Shown: positions 21,114 to 29,273 of the stretch, piece by piece
Layout: the number at the start of each line of letters is the position of its first letter
Position numbering within the stretch: the stretch's first letter is position 1
NCBI GenBank assembly: GCA_018433015.1
Contig: JAHDSB010000064.1
Coordinates: 1 to 59,342 of the forward strand
Source of the DNA: Clostridia bacterium
GTDB taxonomy: Bacteria > Bacillota > Peptococcia > DRI-13 > SV3-B141
Length of the DNA stretch: 59,342 nucleotides
Reading direction: 5' to 3'
Notes under the pieces: generated by a model
Told to the model about the DNA's origin: nothing
What the model saw: the letters and a program-made list of their open reading frames with translations, nothing else
Databases searched by the model: none
Translations under genes and position numbers: made by a program

Positions 21114-21721
21114 TTCCTCACCATCTCCCTGAAATTTCTTAATATTTTCAGCCCCACACGGCTGCTTTTTTCCGGATGAAATTGAATCCCTACAATGTTA
21201 TTAAAACATACTATAGCAGGAAATTCCACTCCATAATGGGAACTAGCCAAAATATGTGAAGGATCGCACTTGTTCACATAATATGAATGAACAAAGTAAA
21301 CATAACTCTCCTGGTCTAACTCGTGCAAAAGGAGATGGGGTTTTTTTATGTTTAAAGTATTCCAACCCATGTGAGGAATCTTAAGACCTTGGGGAAAACG
21401 TCCCACTTTTCCCGGCAACAAACCTAAACCCTCATGGACACCAAATTCATCGCTTTCTTCAAACAAAAGCTGCATTCCCAGACAGATACCTAAAAAGGGG
21501 GTACCTTGGGAACATACTTCCTTGATTATGTCCACTAATTCATACTTCTGCAACTTTTCCATTCCCTGAGGAAAAGCACCTACCCCAGGTAAAATAACGG
21601 CCTGGGCAGATAATATATCCTTCTTTTGGCGTGTAATCACAGGATCAAAACCCACATGTTTTAAACCTTGTAACACACTGGCTAGATTCCCTACACCATA
21701 GTCCAGCACCGCTGCTTTCAC
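21107..21721 (-). CDS. hisH: Imidazole glycerol phosphate synthase, glutaminase subunit
   Basis: 204-residue class I glutamine amidotransferase. The oxyanion strand PGVGAFP, nucleophile Cys in LGICLGMQLLFE, and His/Glu of IQFHPEKS are all present. It hydrolyses glutamine and channels ammonia to HisF. It begins directly at the hisB stop. Confidence 0.98.
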   Translation of the reverse strand: MKAAVLDYGVGNLASVLQGLKHVGFDPVITRQKKDILSAQAVILPGVGAFPQGMEKLQKYELVDIIKEVCSQGTPFLGICLGMQLLFEESDEFGVHEGLGLLPGKVGRFPQGLKIPHMGWNTLNIKKPHLLLHELDQESYVYFVHSYYVNKCDPSHILASSHYGVEFPAIVCFNNIVGIQFHPEKSSRVGLKILRNFREMVRKC

Positions 21722-22306
21722 TTATAAAACCCCCTTGGTAGAAGGTAACTCCTTACCCTCAATAGTTACAGCTTTTCTGAGAATTCTTCCCATACCTTTA
21801 AAAATGGCCTCGGCCAAATGGTGAGAATTTCTACCTGCTAATTCCCTAATATGCAAGGTTACTTTAGCTTCATTTACAAAAGCTTGCCAAAATTCTTCTA
21901 CTAATTGACTATCAAACTGTCCTATTTTCTCCGTGTTAAAATCAACTTGATAATAAAAACCGGGCCTCCCACTAATATCAAGGGCACATAAGACTAAGGC
22001 TTCATCCATAGGTAAAGCTAAAGATGCATAACGAGTTATGCCTCTTTTATCCCCCACGGCTTCTTGAAAAGCTTGCCCTAAAGATAAACCTATATCTTCT
22101 ACGGTATGATGATCATCCACTTGCAAATCACCTTGAGCTTCTAATTCCAAGGTAAAACCACTGTGTTTGCTTAAAAGATCTAACATATGATCTAAAAAAC
22201 CTACGCCGCTTGTTCCCGTAAACTTTCCTGCTCCATCCAGGAGTAGTGAAACTTTAATTTGAGTCTCCTTAGTACTTCTTTCCACAAAACCTTTCCGTTC
22301 TTTCAA
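21722..22306 (-). CDS. hisB: Imidazoleglycerol-phosphate dehydratase
   Basis: 194 residues, the monofunctional type without a phosphatase domain. Manganese-binding repeats are seen in GVGFLDHMLDLLSKHSG, VDDHHTVEDIG and AGRNSHHLAEAIFK. It converts IGP to imidazole acetol phosphate. It overlaps hisD by four bases. The next enzymes of the pathway, HisC and histidinol phosphatase, are not in this window. Confidence 0.97.
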   Translation of the reverse strand: MKERKGFVERSTKETQIKVSLLLDGAGKFTGTSGVGFLDHMLDLLSKHSGFTLELEAQGDLQVDDHHTVEDIGLSLGQAFQEAVGDKRGITRYASLALPMDEALVLCALDISGRPGFYYQVDFNTEKIGQFDSQLVEEFWQAFVNEAKVTLHIRELAGRNSHHLAEAIFKGMGRILRKAVTIEGKELPSTKGVL

Positions 22307-23595
22307 CTATTAACCCCCTTTACACGCACAGCTACAGAAGCTTTATGGGCGGTTAAACCCTCTGTCTCCGCTAAAATCTGAATACCATTAGCTCCCTCTA
22401 TTAAACCTTGCTTAGTATAATTAATAATACTGGAGCGTTTAACAAAGTCATCTACTGTTAAAGGTGAGCTATAGCGGGCTGATCCACTGGTAGGCAAAAC
22501 ATGGTTAGGTCCTGCCCAATAATCCCCTAAAGGTTCCGGTGAATAAGGCCCTAAAAATACTGCCCCGGCGTGTTGTACTTTAGCCAGCTCTGCCCAGGGT
22601 TGGGCAACCAATAATTCCAGATGCTCGGGAGCACAAAGATTAGCTACTGTAAAAGCTTCCTCCAAATCTTTAACAATAATAACTGCACCATAGTCTGTTA
22701 AAGCTGTTTGTGCTATTTCTCTGCGGGAAAGTTGGGCTAGCTGCTTTTCTAAAGCCAGCACCACATCCTTAGCGTAAGAAGCAGAGGTAGTAACCAAAAG
22801 TGCTCTGGCTCTTTTATCGTGTTCGGCCTGGGACAATAAATCAGCTGCTGCATAGTGGGGATCAACGCTACCATCACCAATCAGCAAAATTTCACTGGGA
22901 CCGGCCAACATATCTATTCCTACTTTACCAAAGACCATTTTCTTAGCCAAGGTCACATAAATATTACCTGGTCCCACGATTTTATCTACAGCTCGTATTG
23001 TTTCTGTTCCATAGGCTAGAGCTGCCACAGCTTGAGCACCGCCTACACGATATATTTCCTTTACACCTGCTTCATGAGCAGCCACTAAAGTTGCCGGAGG
23101 TAGTTTTCCCTCTTTTCCCGGGGGTGTAACCATTACTATTTCCTTTACACCTGCTACCAAGGCAGGTAAGCTGGTCATTAAAACGGAAGAAGGGTATCGA
23201 GCTGTACCTCCCGGCACATAAACTCCCACCCGCTGTAAAGGACGATAAATTTGCCCTACGATGGATCCTTTTTCATCCTGAGTAAACCAGTCATTTTTCT
23301 TCTGTTTGGCGTGGAAACTAACAATATTATCCTTGGCTTGCCGTATAGCTTGCAGAAAATCATATCCTACCTGTTGATAAGCAGCTTCTATTTCTTCTTC
23401 CGCAACACGAAGTTCTTCTTTATCCAACTTACAGCCATCAAAGTCAGCAGTATATTGAAGCAGCGCCTGATCTCCGGAAAGTTCAATGTTTTTCACTATT
23501 TTCTCTACCTGAGTCCATAACTTTTTTTCCTCAAAGGAACGAGATTTGATTCTTTCAGTAGCTTCTGGCTCCGGCCAGTTATAAACTGGGATCAT
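22303..23595 (-). CDS. hisD: Histidinol dehydrogenase
   Basis: 430 residues from ATG 23595 (MIPVYNWPEPEATERI), which overlaps the hisG stop as TAATG with AAGGAG just upstream. The open frame extends to 23625, but those ten residues are read from inside hisG and are unlikely. Signature features include YVPGGTARYPSSVLM, the zinc-site GPSEILL ... LLSQAEHD and the C-terminal EPLGDYWAGPNHVLPT. It performs the last two oxidations, L-histidinol to L-histidine, with NAD+. Confidence 0.97.
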   Translation of the reverse strand: MIPVYNWPEPEATERIKSRSFEEKKLWTQVEKIVKNIELSGDQALLQYTADFDGCKLDKEELRVAEEEIEAAYQQVGYDFLQAIRQAKDNIVSFHAKQKKNDWFTQDEKGSIVGQIYRPLQRVGVYVPGGTARYPSSVLMTSLPALVAGVKEIVMVTPPGKEGKLPPATLVAAHEAGVKEIYRVGGAQAVAALAYGTETIRAVDKIVGPGNIYVTLAKKMVFGKVGIDMLAGPSEILLIGDGSVDPHYAAADLLSQAEHDKRARALLVTTSASYAKDVVLALEKQLAQLSRREIAQTALTDYGAVIIVKDLEEAFTVANLCAPEHLELLVAQPWAELAKVQHAGAVFLGPYSPEPLGDYWAGPNHVLPTSGSARYSSPLTVDDFVKRSSIINYTKQGLIEGANGIQILAETEGLTAHKASVAVRVKGVNS

Positions 23596-24263
23596 TAGTT
23601 TCCTGCTCCTTCCTTTTCCAAACATCCTTTAATATCAGTTACTAATTTATTCAGCTCATTAAACTTCAAACGATAACTAGCCCTGTTTACCACAAGTCGA
23701 GCCGAGGCATTGCCGATTTCCTCTAAAGGAACTAAATCATTCTTCTGCAACGTTTTACCCGTGGATACTATATCAATAATAACTTCCGCTAAACCAACCT
23801 GAGGAGCCAGTTCGATATTACCATGCAACTTAATTATTTCAGCCTGAAAACCTTTTTTTTGCAAATATTCTTTGGCGATAGTAGGAAATTTAGTAGCAAT
23901 GCGCATTCCTTGTTTCCAGGGATATTTTCCCTCTTCCGTAAGGACCTTGCGTGGTGCTGCCACAACAAAACGACAAAAACCAAATTTTAAATCTATCAAT
24001 TCATAAAGATTCTTGCCTGCTTCAATGAGACTATCCTTCCCTACAATGCCTAAGTCCGCTGCTCCATGCTCTACATAAGTAGGAATATCTGTAGGTCTAC
24101 ACACAATATATTGCACTTGATTTTCTTCATCCTCAAAAACAAGAGTTCTGGCTTTATCAGATAAATGTTCCGTCTGAAGACCACACTTGGCCAGGAGTTC
24201 CAGGCTGGGTGCAAAGAGTTTTCCCTTAGGTAATGCTATTGTCAATTTGTATTCCATTTTCAT
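23595..24263 (-). CDS. hisG: ATP phosphoribosyltransferase, short catalytic form
   Basis: 222 residues, the short form that lacks the C-terminal regulatory domain and needs HisZ, encoded just upstream. LTIALPKGKL at the N-terminus and the PRPP loop EVIIDIVSTGKTLQKNDL are typical. It commits ATP and PRPP to histidine synthesis. Four-base ATGA overlap with hisZ. Confidence 0.97.
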   Translation of the reverse strand: MKMEYKLTIALPKGKLFAPSLELLAKCGLQTEHLSDKARTLVFEDEENQVQYIVCRPTDIPTYVEHGAADLGIVGKDSLIEAGKNLYELIDLKFGFCRFVVAAPRKVLTEEGKYPWKQGMRIATKFPTIAKEYLQKKGFQAEIIKLHGNIELAPQVGLAEVIIDIVSTGKTLQKNDLVPLEEIGNASARLVVNRASYRLKFNELNKLVTDIKGCLEKEGAGN

Positions 24264-25432
24264 TTACCCCCTTGAACCCAGATTAAATCCATATCCTTTT
24301 CTTTAGCCCATAAATCTGCTTGTTCCTTAGTTATTTCTTTTAATACTTCTATAACAGGTTTGCCTTCCTTCCTAAGTTCCGTAGCTTTCTCGATTATCTG
24401 ACCTATATCATTCCCGGCCACCATTATCATACCATCTTTCGAACTATTTCCCGGTAAACTTAACAAAAGTCTTTCTACCCCTAAAGCAAAGCCTGTAGCA
24501 GGATACTCCTTACCAAAATGGTGCAACAAATGATCATAACGCCCACCGCCGCCAATAGGATATCCAATTCCCTTAGTATAAACTTCAAAAACCATTCCTG
24601 TATAGTAAGTTTGGCTACGTAACGTACTCAGATCTATTTGTACACAAGAACTATAACCATAATACTCTAATAACCTTAGGATTTCACTAAGCTCCAGTAA
24701 TGCTCTCTTGATATCAGCGGGTAAATCCTGGGAGTATTCTCTCAAATCTTGGCGAGTCAACTGGCGAGTTAAGAGTCCTAATAAATTTTCTCTGCGTTCT
24801 TCTTCCATACCTAAGCTGGCATAATAATTGTTTAAACCTACAAAATCTTTGTCCAGGATCAATCTGCGCACTTCATTGCGCACTTCTTCCTTTTGGGGCA
24901 AGCTCTCTAGTATTCCCCATAAAACCCCGGTATGGCCTAAACTAATAGTGAAATTTTCTAAGCCGATTCCTTTTAAAGCATTGATGACTAAATTTAAGAT
25001 TTCAGCATCTGCTTCCGGACCTTCTTGTCCGATTAATTCTACTCCTACTTGAGTAAATTCTCGTTGTCGACCGGCTTGGATATCTTCATAACGAAAAACT
25101 TCTGCACCATACATTAAACGCCAGGGAGGATTCCCTGTAATTTTACTGCCTACTAACCTGGCAATGGGTGCTGTCATTTCCGGACGCATGGCTAAAATAC
25201 TACCGTCCCTATCAATTAGTTTATAAAGGTCATCCGATCCTCCCGTAGTTTCACTAGTAACAAGGGTGTCATAATATTCCAGTACAGGGGTAGTTACCTC
25301 TTCATAACCCCATAAAGCAATGGTGTCTAGTAATTTGTTAATTATTTTCCTTTTTGTACTGGCCTCTTGGGGCAACAAATCTCGCATTCCCGCAGGTATT
25401 TGCCAGTTATCATTAATCTTTTTCATCAGCAA
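24260..25432 (-). CDS. hisZ: ATP phosphoribosyltransferase regulatory subunit
   Basis: 390-residue paralogue of histidyl-tRNA synthetase. It has the class II core (PAGMRDLLPQE; MRPEMTAPIARL; GGGRYDHLLHHFG) but ends before the anticodon-binding domain of a full HisRS, and the adjacent short HisG confirms the HisZ call. HisZ confers histidine feedback on HisG in an octamer. First gene of the his operon; a near-consensus promoter and repeat operator lie upstream (25441-25505). Confidence 0.95.
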   Translation of the reverse strand: MLMKKINDNWQIPAGMRDLLPQEASTKRKIINKLLDTIALWGYEEVTTPVLEYYDTLVTSETTGGSDDLYKLIDRDGSILAMRPEMTAPIARLVGSKITGNPPWRLMYGAEVFRYEDIQAGRQREFTQVGVELIGQEGPEADAEILNLVINALKGIGLENFTISLGHTGVLWGILESLPQKEEVRNEVRRLILDKDFVGLNNYYASLGMEEERRENLLGLLTRQLTRQDLREYSQDLPADIKRALLELSEILRLLEYYGYSSCVQIDLSTLRSQTYYTGMVFEVYTKGIGYPIGGGGRYDHLLHHFGKEYPATGFALGVERLLLSLPGNSSKDGMIMVAGNDIGQIIEKATELRKEGKPVIEVLKEITKEQADLWAKEKDMDLIWVQGGK

Positions 25433-25440
25433 CCAACCTT

Positions 25441-25474
25441 TTAATTAGTTAAAGTATTAATATGTTAATTAGTT
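25441..25474 (-). promoter_or_regulatory. Candidate HisR/YerC operator: paired 10-bp repeats
   Basis: The 10-mer AACTAATTAA (minus strand) occurs exactly at 25465-25474 and again at 25441-25450, 24 bases apart, that is about two helical turns. The pair sits right after the -10 box of the his promoter, where a bound repressor would block transcription. The TrpR-type regulator gene lies just upstream of the promoter. Confidence 0.5.
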
Positions 25475-25476
25475 TA

Positions 25477-25505
25477 ATTTTATGAATTGTAGCTTGACTT
25501 GTCAA
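25477..25505 (-). promoter_or_regulatory. Promoter of the his operon
   Basis: Minus strand: TTGACA at 25500-25505, a 17-base spacer, TAAAAT at 25477-25482. This is a near-perfect housekeeping promoter about 45 bases before hisZ. Confidence 0.75.
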
Positions 25506-25542
25506 GAGTAAATAAAAAAACTTAAAACTAACTATAAAAAAG

Positions 25543-25562
25543 AACCGGTATAAAGCCCGGTT
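25543..25562 (-). terminator. Terminator of yerC
   Basis: AACCGG / CCGGTT stem with an 8-base loop followed by TC and T6 on the minus strand, seven bases after the yerC stop. It separates yerC from the his promoter. Confidence 0.75.
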
Positions 25563-25568
25563 TCTTTA

Positions 25569-25871
25569 TTATTCTTCTTCTTTTTTTAATTTATCAAGAA
25601 TGAGTCTGTAACCATCGGCACCGAAGAACAAACAGCGCTTAACACGACTGATGGTAGCTGTACTGGCACCGGTTTTTTCTGCAATATCCGTATACGTCAT
25701 TTTCTGATCCAGCATTTTTGCTACTTCCAGACGTTGAGCCATTGATTTCAGTTCGCTAACAGTACTTATATCCTCAAAAAAACGATAACATTCTTCTTCA
25801 TTTTCTAAGAGAAGTATGGCCTTAAAAAGCCGGTCAATAAAATCATCTTTAAGCCTATTCTGGTAAGTCAT
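25569..25871 (-). CDS. yerC: TrpR-family regulator YerC/HisR
   Basis: 100 residues from ATG 25871 (MTYQNRLKDDFIDRLF), chosen because AGGTGGGGG precedes it; a GTG five codons earlier has no site. The TrpR-like core ELKSMAQRLEVAKMLDQKMTYTDIAEKTGASTATISRVKRCL carries the helix-turn-helix. Family members are called YerC/YecD, and a TrpR-type histidine repressor (HisR) is known in Gram-positive bacteria. Its place next to the his operon, with a repeat operator between, makes histidine control very likely. Confidence 0.9.
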   Translation of the reverse strand: MTYQNRLKDDFIDRLFKAILLLENEEECYRFFEDISTVSELKSMAQRLEVAKMLDQKMTYTDIAEKTGASTATISRVKRCLFFGADGYRLILDKLKKEEE

Positions 25872-25918
25872 GGTGTTTTCCCCCACCTTTCATACTACTC
25901 CTCACTTACTGCTTCTCT

Positions 25919-27670
25919 TTATATGACTTTGGCGCTTCCGCTATAAATTAGGCCCCGTTCTGGATCAATAGTTACTATAGAATCCTGTTTAATAAGAGTT
26001 GTGGCTTCATGCGCACCCACAATTACCGGAATTCCCAAATTTATTCCCACAATAGCTCCGTGGGAAGTCATTCCTCCCTGTTCTATAATGAGAGCTGAGA
26101 CACGTTGAATGGCAGGCATAAAATCACGATCTGTGTATGGCGTAACTAAAATATCTCCTTTTTTCACCAGTTCCGTGGCTTCTTGAGGTGTCTTGGCAAC
26201 TACAACTTTACCTGTCACAGATCGACTCCCTATGCCGGTACCTTTAACTAAAACTTTGCCTACTGTATGTACTTTTATCAAATTTGTAGTACCTGCTATA
26301 CCAGTAGGCACCCCTGCTGTAATTATTACTAAATCTCCGTTTTTAATGTATTCGGCTTTAAGAGAAGTTTCTACGGCTGTTTCAATGAGTACGTCCGTGG
26401 ACTTACTGGCCGCAGATACCAAGGGATATACTCCCCAGATAAGTAAAAGCTTTTTTGCAACTCTTTGGTCGGGTGTAACAGCAACAATAGGACATTGTGA
26501 GCGATACTTGGAAACCATCCTAGCTGTATATCCTGACTGAGTAGCAGTAATAATTGCCGCTGCACCTAAACTCATAGCAGTATCACATGTAGCATGGCTA
26601 ACAGCCTCCGTAGTTGTGCGGGACACTGCTTGAGCACGCTTTTTCATAAGTTCATGCCAATTCAGGGAAGCTTCAATTCTATCAGCTATACGTGCCATAG
26701 TTGTTGCAGCTTCTACCGGATATCTACCGTTGGCAGTTTCACCAGATAGCATAATAGCATCGCTGCCATCATAGATAGCATTAGCAACATCACTGGCTTC
26801 TGCCCTGGTAGGTCGTGGATTTCTTACCATGGACTCTAACATTTGTGTTGCCGTAATTACCGGTTTACCATGAAAATTACATTTATCAATTAATTTTTTC
26901 TGAACTATTGGAACTTCTTCCGCCGGTATTTCTACACCTAAATCTCCCCGAGCAATCATAATCCCATCGGATACCTTGATGATTTCCTCAAGATTTTCTA
27001 CTCCTTGCCTATTTTCTATCTTGGAAACCAAATGTATATCAGAGTTTAAATCTTCTAAGATCTTACGAATTGCTATAACATCTTGAGCTGAACGAATAAA
27101 AGAACAAGCAATAAAATCTACTTTTTCCTCTACTCCCAACTTTATATCTGCCACATCCCTTGCTGTCAGGCCGGGTAAATTTATTTGAACCTCCGGTACG
27201 TTTACTTTCTTTCTATCACTAATAACGCCACCATTTTCAACTAGGCAATGAATTTCTCTGGCTTCAATCTTTTTAACTCGCAAGGAAATATTTCCATCGT
27301 CCAATAAGATTTGTGTTCCTTCCACAACATCATTTACTAATCCTTCATATCCGATGGATACCATCTCATCCGTACCCATAACATCATCAATTGTTAAGGT
27401 AAAATGAGCTCCTTCTTGTAAAACTGCCTTACCATTTTTAAAAAGGCCCATTCTTATCTCGGGTCCTTTAGTATCAAGCATGATTGCTACAGGAATACCT
27501 ACTTCCTGAGAAGCCTGGCGTATTGCAGCAATACGTGTTCTATGTTCCTCATGGGTACCATGGGAAAAGTTAAGGCGGGCTACGTTCATCCCTCTAATTA
27601 ATAATTCTTTTAAAATAGGTACTGTTTCGCTTGTAGGTCCAATTGTACAGATTATCTTCGTTTTACGCAT
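25919..27670 (-). CDS. pyk: Pyruvate kinase with C-terminal PEP-utilizer-like domain
   Basis: 583 residues. Standard barrel motifs: KIICTIGPTS, LDTKGPEIRMG, the signature IMIARGDLGVEIPAEEVP, and AIMLSGETANGRYPVEA. After the alpha/beta domain (to about 475) comes an extra domain with GGMTSHGAIVGINLGIPVIVG, related to the phosphohistidine domain of PEP-utilising enzymes, as in Bacillus pyruvate kinases. It makes ATP and pyruvate from PEP and ADP in glycolysis. The pfkA gene, often beside it, is not here. Confidence 0.97.
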   Translation of the reverse strand: MRKTKIICTIGPTSETVPILKELLIRGMNVARLNFSHGTHEEHRTRIAAIRQASQEVGIPVAIMLDTKGPEIRMGLFKNGKAVLQEGAHFTLTIDDVMGTDEMVSIGYEGLVNDVVEGTQILLDDGNISLRVKKIEAREIHCLVENGGVISDRKKVNVPEVQINLPGLTARDVADIKLGVEEKVDFIACSFIRSAQDVIAIRKILEDLNSDIHLVSKIENRQGVENLEEIIKVSDGIMIARGDLGVEIPAEEVPIVQKKLIDKCNFHGKPVITATQMLESMVRNPRPTRAEASDVANAIYDGSDAIMLSGETANGRYPVEAATTMARIADRIEASLNWHELMKKRAQAVSRTTTEAVSHATCDTAMSLGAAAIITATQSGYTARMVSKYRSQCPIVAVTPDQRVAKKLLLIWGVYPLVSAASKSTDVLIETAVETSLKAEYIKNGDLVIITAGVPTGIAGTTNLIKVHTVGKVLVKGTGIGSRSVTGKVVVAKTPQEATELVKKGDILVTPYTDRDFMPAIQRVSALIIEQGGMTSHGAIVGINLGIPVIVGAHEATTLIKQDSIVTIDPERGLIYSGSAKVI

Positions 27671-27753
27671 AGCAACGCTTTAAGCGCTTTTACACCTCCT
27701 TCGATATGGTAATACAAGATACAGCAGACTTAAATTTTATTACCCATATAATT

Positions 27754-27954
27754 CTATACAGTTAAATTATTATTTATTATTTCATTAGCCTCTTCAGCTT
27801 CTGATTCAGGAACTAATATTTCGACGGAAGCAGAATTCCCCAGATGAGGTGCTCCTATAGGGCGGAGCATTACTAAAAGGCCTTCATTTGTTAAGATTGA
27901 CTTTAATTGTTCTGCTATTACTCCATTAGGAGCAATATAAACAACCGTCCACAT
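27754..27954 (-). CDS. Small DUF2007-like protein
   Basis: 66 residues, MWTVVYIAPNGVIAEQLKSIL ... VEILVPESEAEEANEII. It matches a small ferredoxin-like-fold family (DUF2007 type, putative signal-transducing) that commonly sits next to pfkA-pyk in Clostridia and is sometimes misnamed glutamate decarboxylase. No catalytic residues are evident. It lies 83 bases before pyk on the same strand with an AAGGAGG site. Confidence 0.75.
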   Translation of the reverse strand: MWTVVYIAPNGVIAEQLKSILTNEGLLVMLRPIGAPHLGNSASVEILVPESEAEEANEIINNNLTV

Positions 27955-27987
27955 GTAATAATCCTCCTTAGTTAACAGACCATTCTC

Positions 27988-28218
27988 TTATTCACCTGTT
28001 TCAACGATACCATGCTTCGTATATATTTGGGCTTTTCCCCGTATTTTAATAGCTGAAGTATGTTCTGTAAACTGGGCTATCATAACCTCGCCCCGGTCAA
28101 GTTTTTCCGAATGGTGAAATTTTGTATCTTTTCCTCGTGTTAAACCGCTAATAGATACTCCATTATCTATGGCCTTAACTACGATATAATCATCACCATT
28201 TATTTTACCTCCATCCAC
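27988..28218 (-). CDS. mtrB: trp RNA-binding attenuation protein (TRAP)
   Basis: 76 residues, close to Bacillus MtrB throughout: [18 protein letters not shown], then [19 protein letters not shown]. The threonines that bind tryptophan (DTKF; QFTEHTS) and the Lys/Arg residues that contact GAG/UAG repeats (EKLD; IKIRG) are kept. TRAP is an 11-mer ring that, with tryptophan, wraps trp leader RNA and forces termination. No trp operon or anti-TRAP is in this window, so it acts elsewhere. AAGGAGG site before ATG 28218. Confidence 0.95.
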   Translation of the reverse strand: MDGGKINGDDYIVVKAIDNGVSISGLTRGKDTKFHHSEKLDRGEVMIAQFTEHTSAIKIRGKAQIYTKHGIVETGE

Positions 28219-28244
28219 CCAACTTTCCTCCTTATTATAAGATG

Positions 28245-28727
28245 CTAACTCTTATTAAATTTAATTCTTAAATTTTCTTCCACAACGTTCGGTACCAGAC
28301 CTTTAACACTGCCTCCCACGATAGCAACCTGCTTAATTATACTGGAGCTCAAAAAAGAATATTCATTACCAGTCATTAAAAACAAAGTATCTAACTTTTT
28401 ATTAAGGTGTTTATTCATCGTAGCTAATTGCATCTCATATTCAAAATCTGTAACTGCCCGTAACCCCCGTATCAAAGCCTGAGCTCCCCGTTCCCTAGCA
28501 TAATCAGCAACTAGTCCCGCAAAGCTATCAACTTCGACATTGTTTAAATGTTTAACACTTTCCTTCATTAAATGAATTCTTTCACCGATTGTAAATAAAT
28601 TATTTTTATAATTTTCTGTGGCAATAGCAATTATGACATGATCAAAAATTTTGCTTGCTCTCTCTGCAATGTCAATATGTCCATTGGTCACCGGATCAAA
28701 GGTTCCGGGATAAATGGCTGTACGCAC
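28245..28727 (-). CDS. coaD: Phosphopantetheine adenylyltransferase
   Basis: 160 residues from GTG 28727, preceded by GGAGGGGAG; the frame is open to 28781 but those residues are not part of the family. Nucleotidyltransferase motif [15 protein letters not shown], then [14 protein letters not shown] and the C-terminal [14 protein letters not shown]. It transfers AMP to 4'-phosphopantetheine, the fourth step of coenzyme A synthesis. Confidence 0.97.
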   Translation of the reverse strand: MRTAIYPGTFDPVTNGHIDIAERASKIFDHVIIAIATENYKNNLFTIGERIHLMKESVKHLNNVEVDSFAGLVADYARERGAQALIRGLRAVTDFEYEMQLATMNKHLNKKLDTLFLMTGNEYSFLSSSIIKQVAIVGGSVKGLVPNVVEENLRIKFNKS

Positions 28728-28899
28728 TAAAATCTCCCCTCCAAATTTATATCTATCTATTAGTTTTTTATAGGAGCCCACTGTATCTTAAATTTGTATT
28801 TCGTGAAGAAAATTTTATTATCCTGCCATAAGCTGAAATATTAAGGTATTTTTTATAATTATTTTTTGCTTTTGGCTTCCAGGTTCATACTTATAAAAC

Positions 28900-28918
28900 A
28901 AGCCTTAGTAAAAGGCTT
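28900..28918 (-). terminator. Terminator after tatA
   Basis: Perfect 7-bp stem AAGCCTT / AAGGCTT with a 5-base loop, followed by GTTTTAT on the minus strand. Confidence 0.65.
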
Positions 28919-28934
28919 ACTTTAGTTATCTGTC

Positions 28935-29189
28935 TTAATATTGTTTTGTTTTTACCTCTATATTATCCCTATTTTCACCATTATCTTGACTCTTCTCTTG
29001 CTCTTGCTTTTTTGTTTCCTCTTCCAATTCTACTTTTATAGTATCTTCCGCTTTTTTGAGGGCTCCTTTAAATTCGCCAATACTTTTTCCCAGTGCTTTT
29101 CCCACTTCCGGTAACTTACCAGGACCAAAAATCACTAGCGCAATTATTAATATTAAAATAAGTTCTCCAAAACCAAGTCCACCAAACAC
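28935..29189 (-). CDS. tatA: Sec-independent translocase TatA/E component
   Basis: 84 residues. One N-terminal membrane helix (FGELILILIIALVIF), the hinge FGPGKLPEVG, an amphipathic helix (KALGKSIGEFKGALKKAED) and an acidic/Gln-rich tail. TatA forms the pore for folded proteins. No tatC is close by. It follows dnaE on the same strand after 84 bases. Confidence 0.93.
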   Translation of the reverse strand: MFGGLGFGELILILIIALVIFGPGKLPEVGKALGKSIGEFKGALKKAEDTIKVELEEETKKQEQEKSQDNGENRDNIEVKTKQY

Positions 29190-29273
29190 TTAATTTCCTC
29201 CTTAGTGCTTAAGCATTATTAAATATATTTCAGTATATCATAAGCTATTTGCCTTTGTATCCACGCACTTAAA

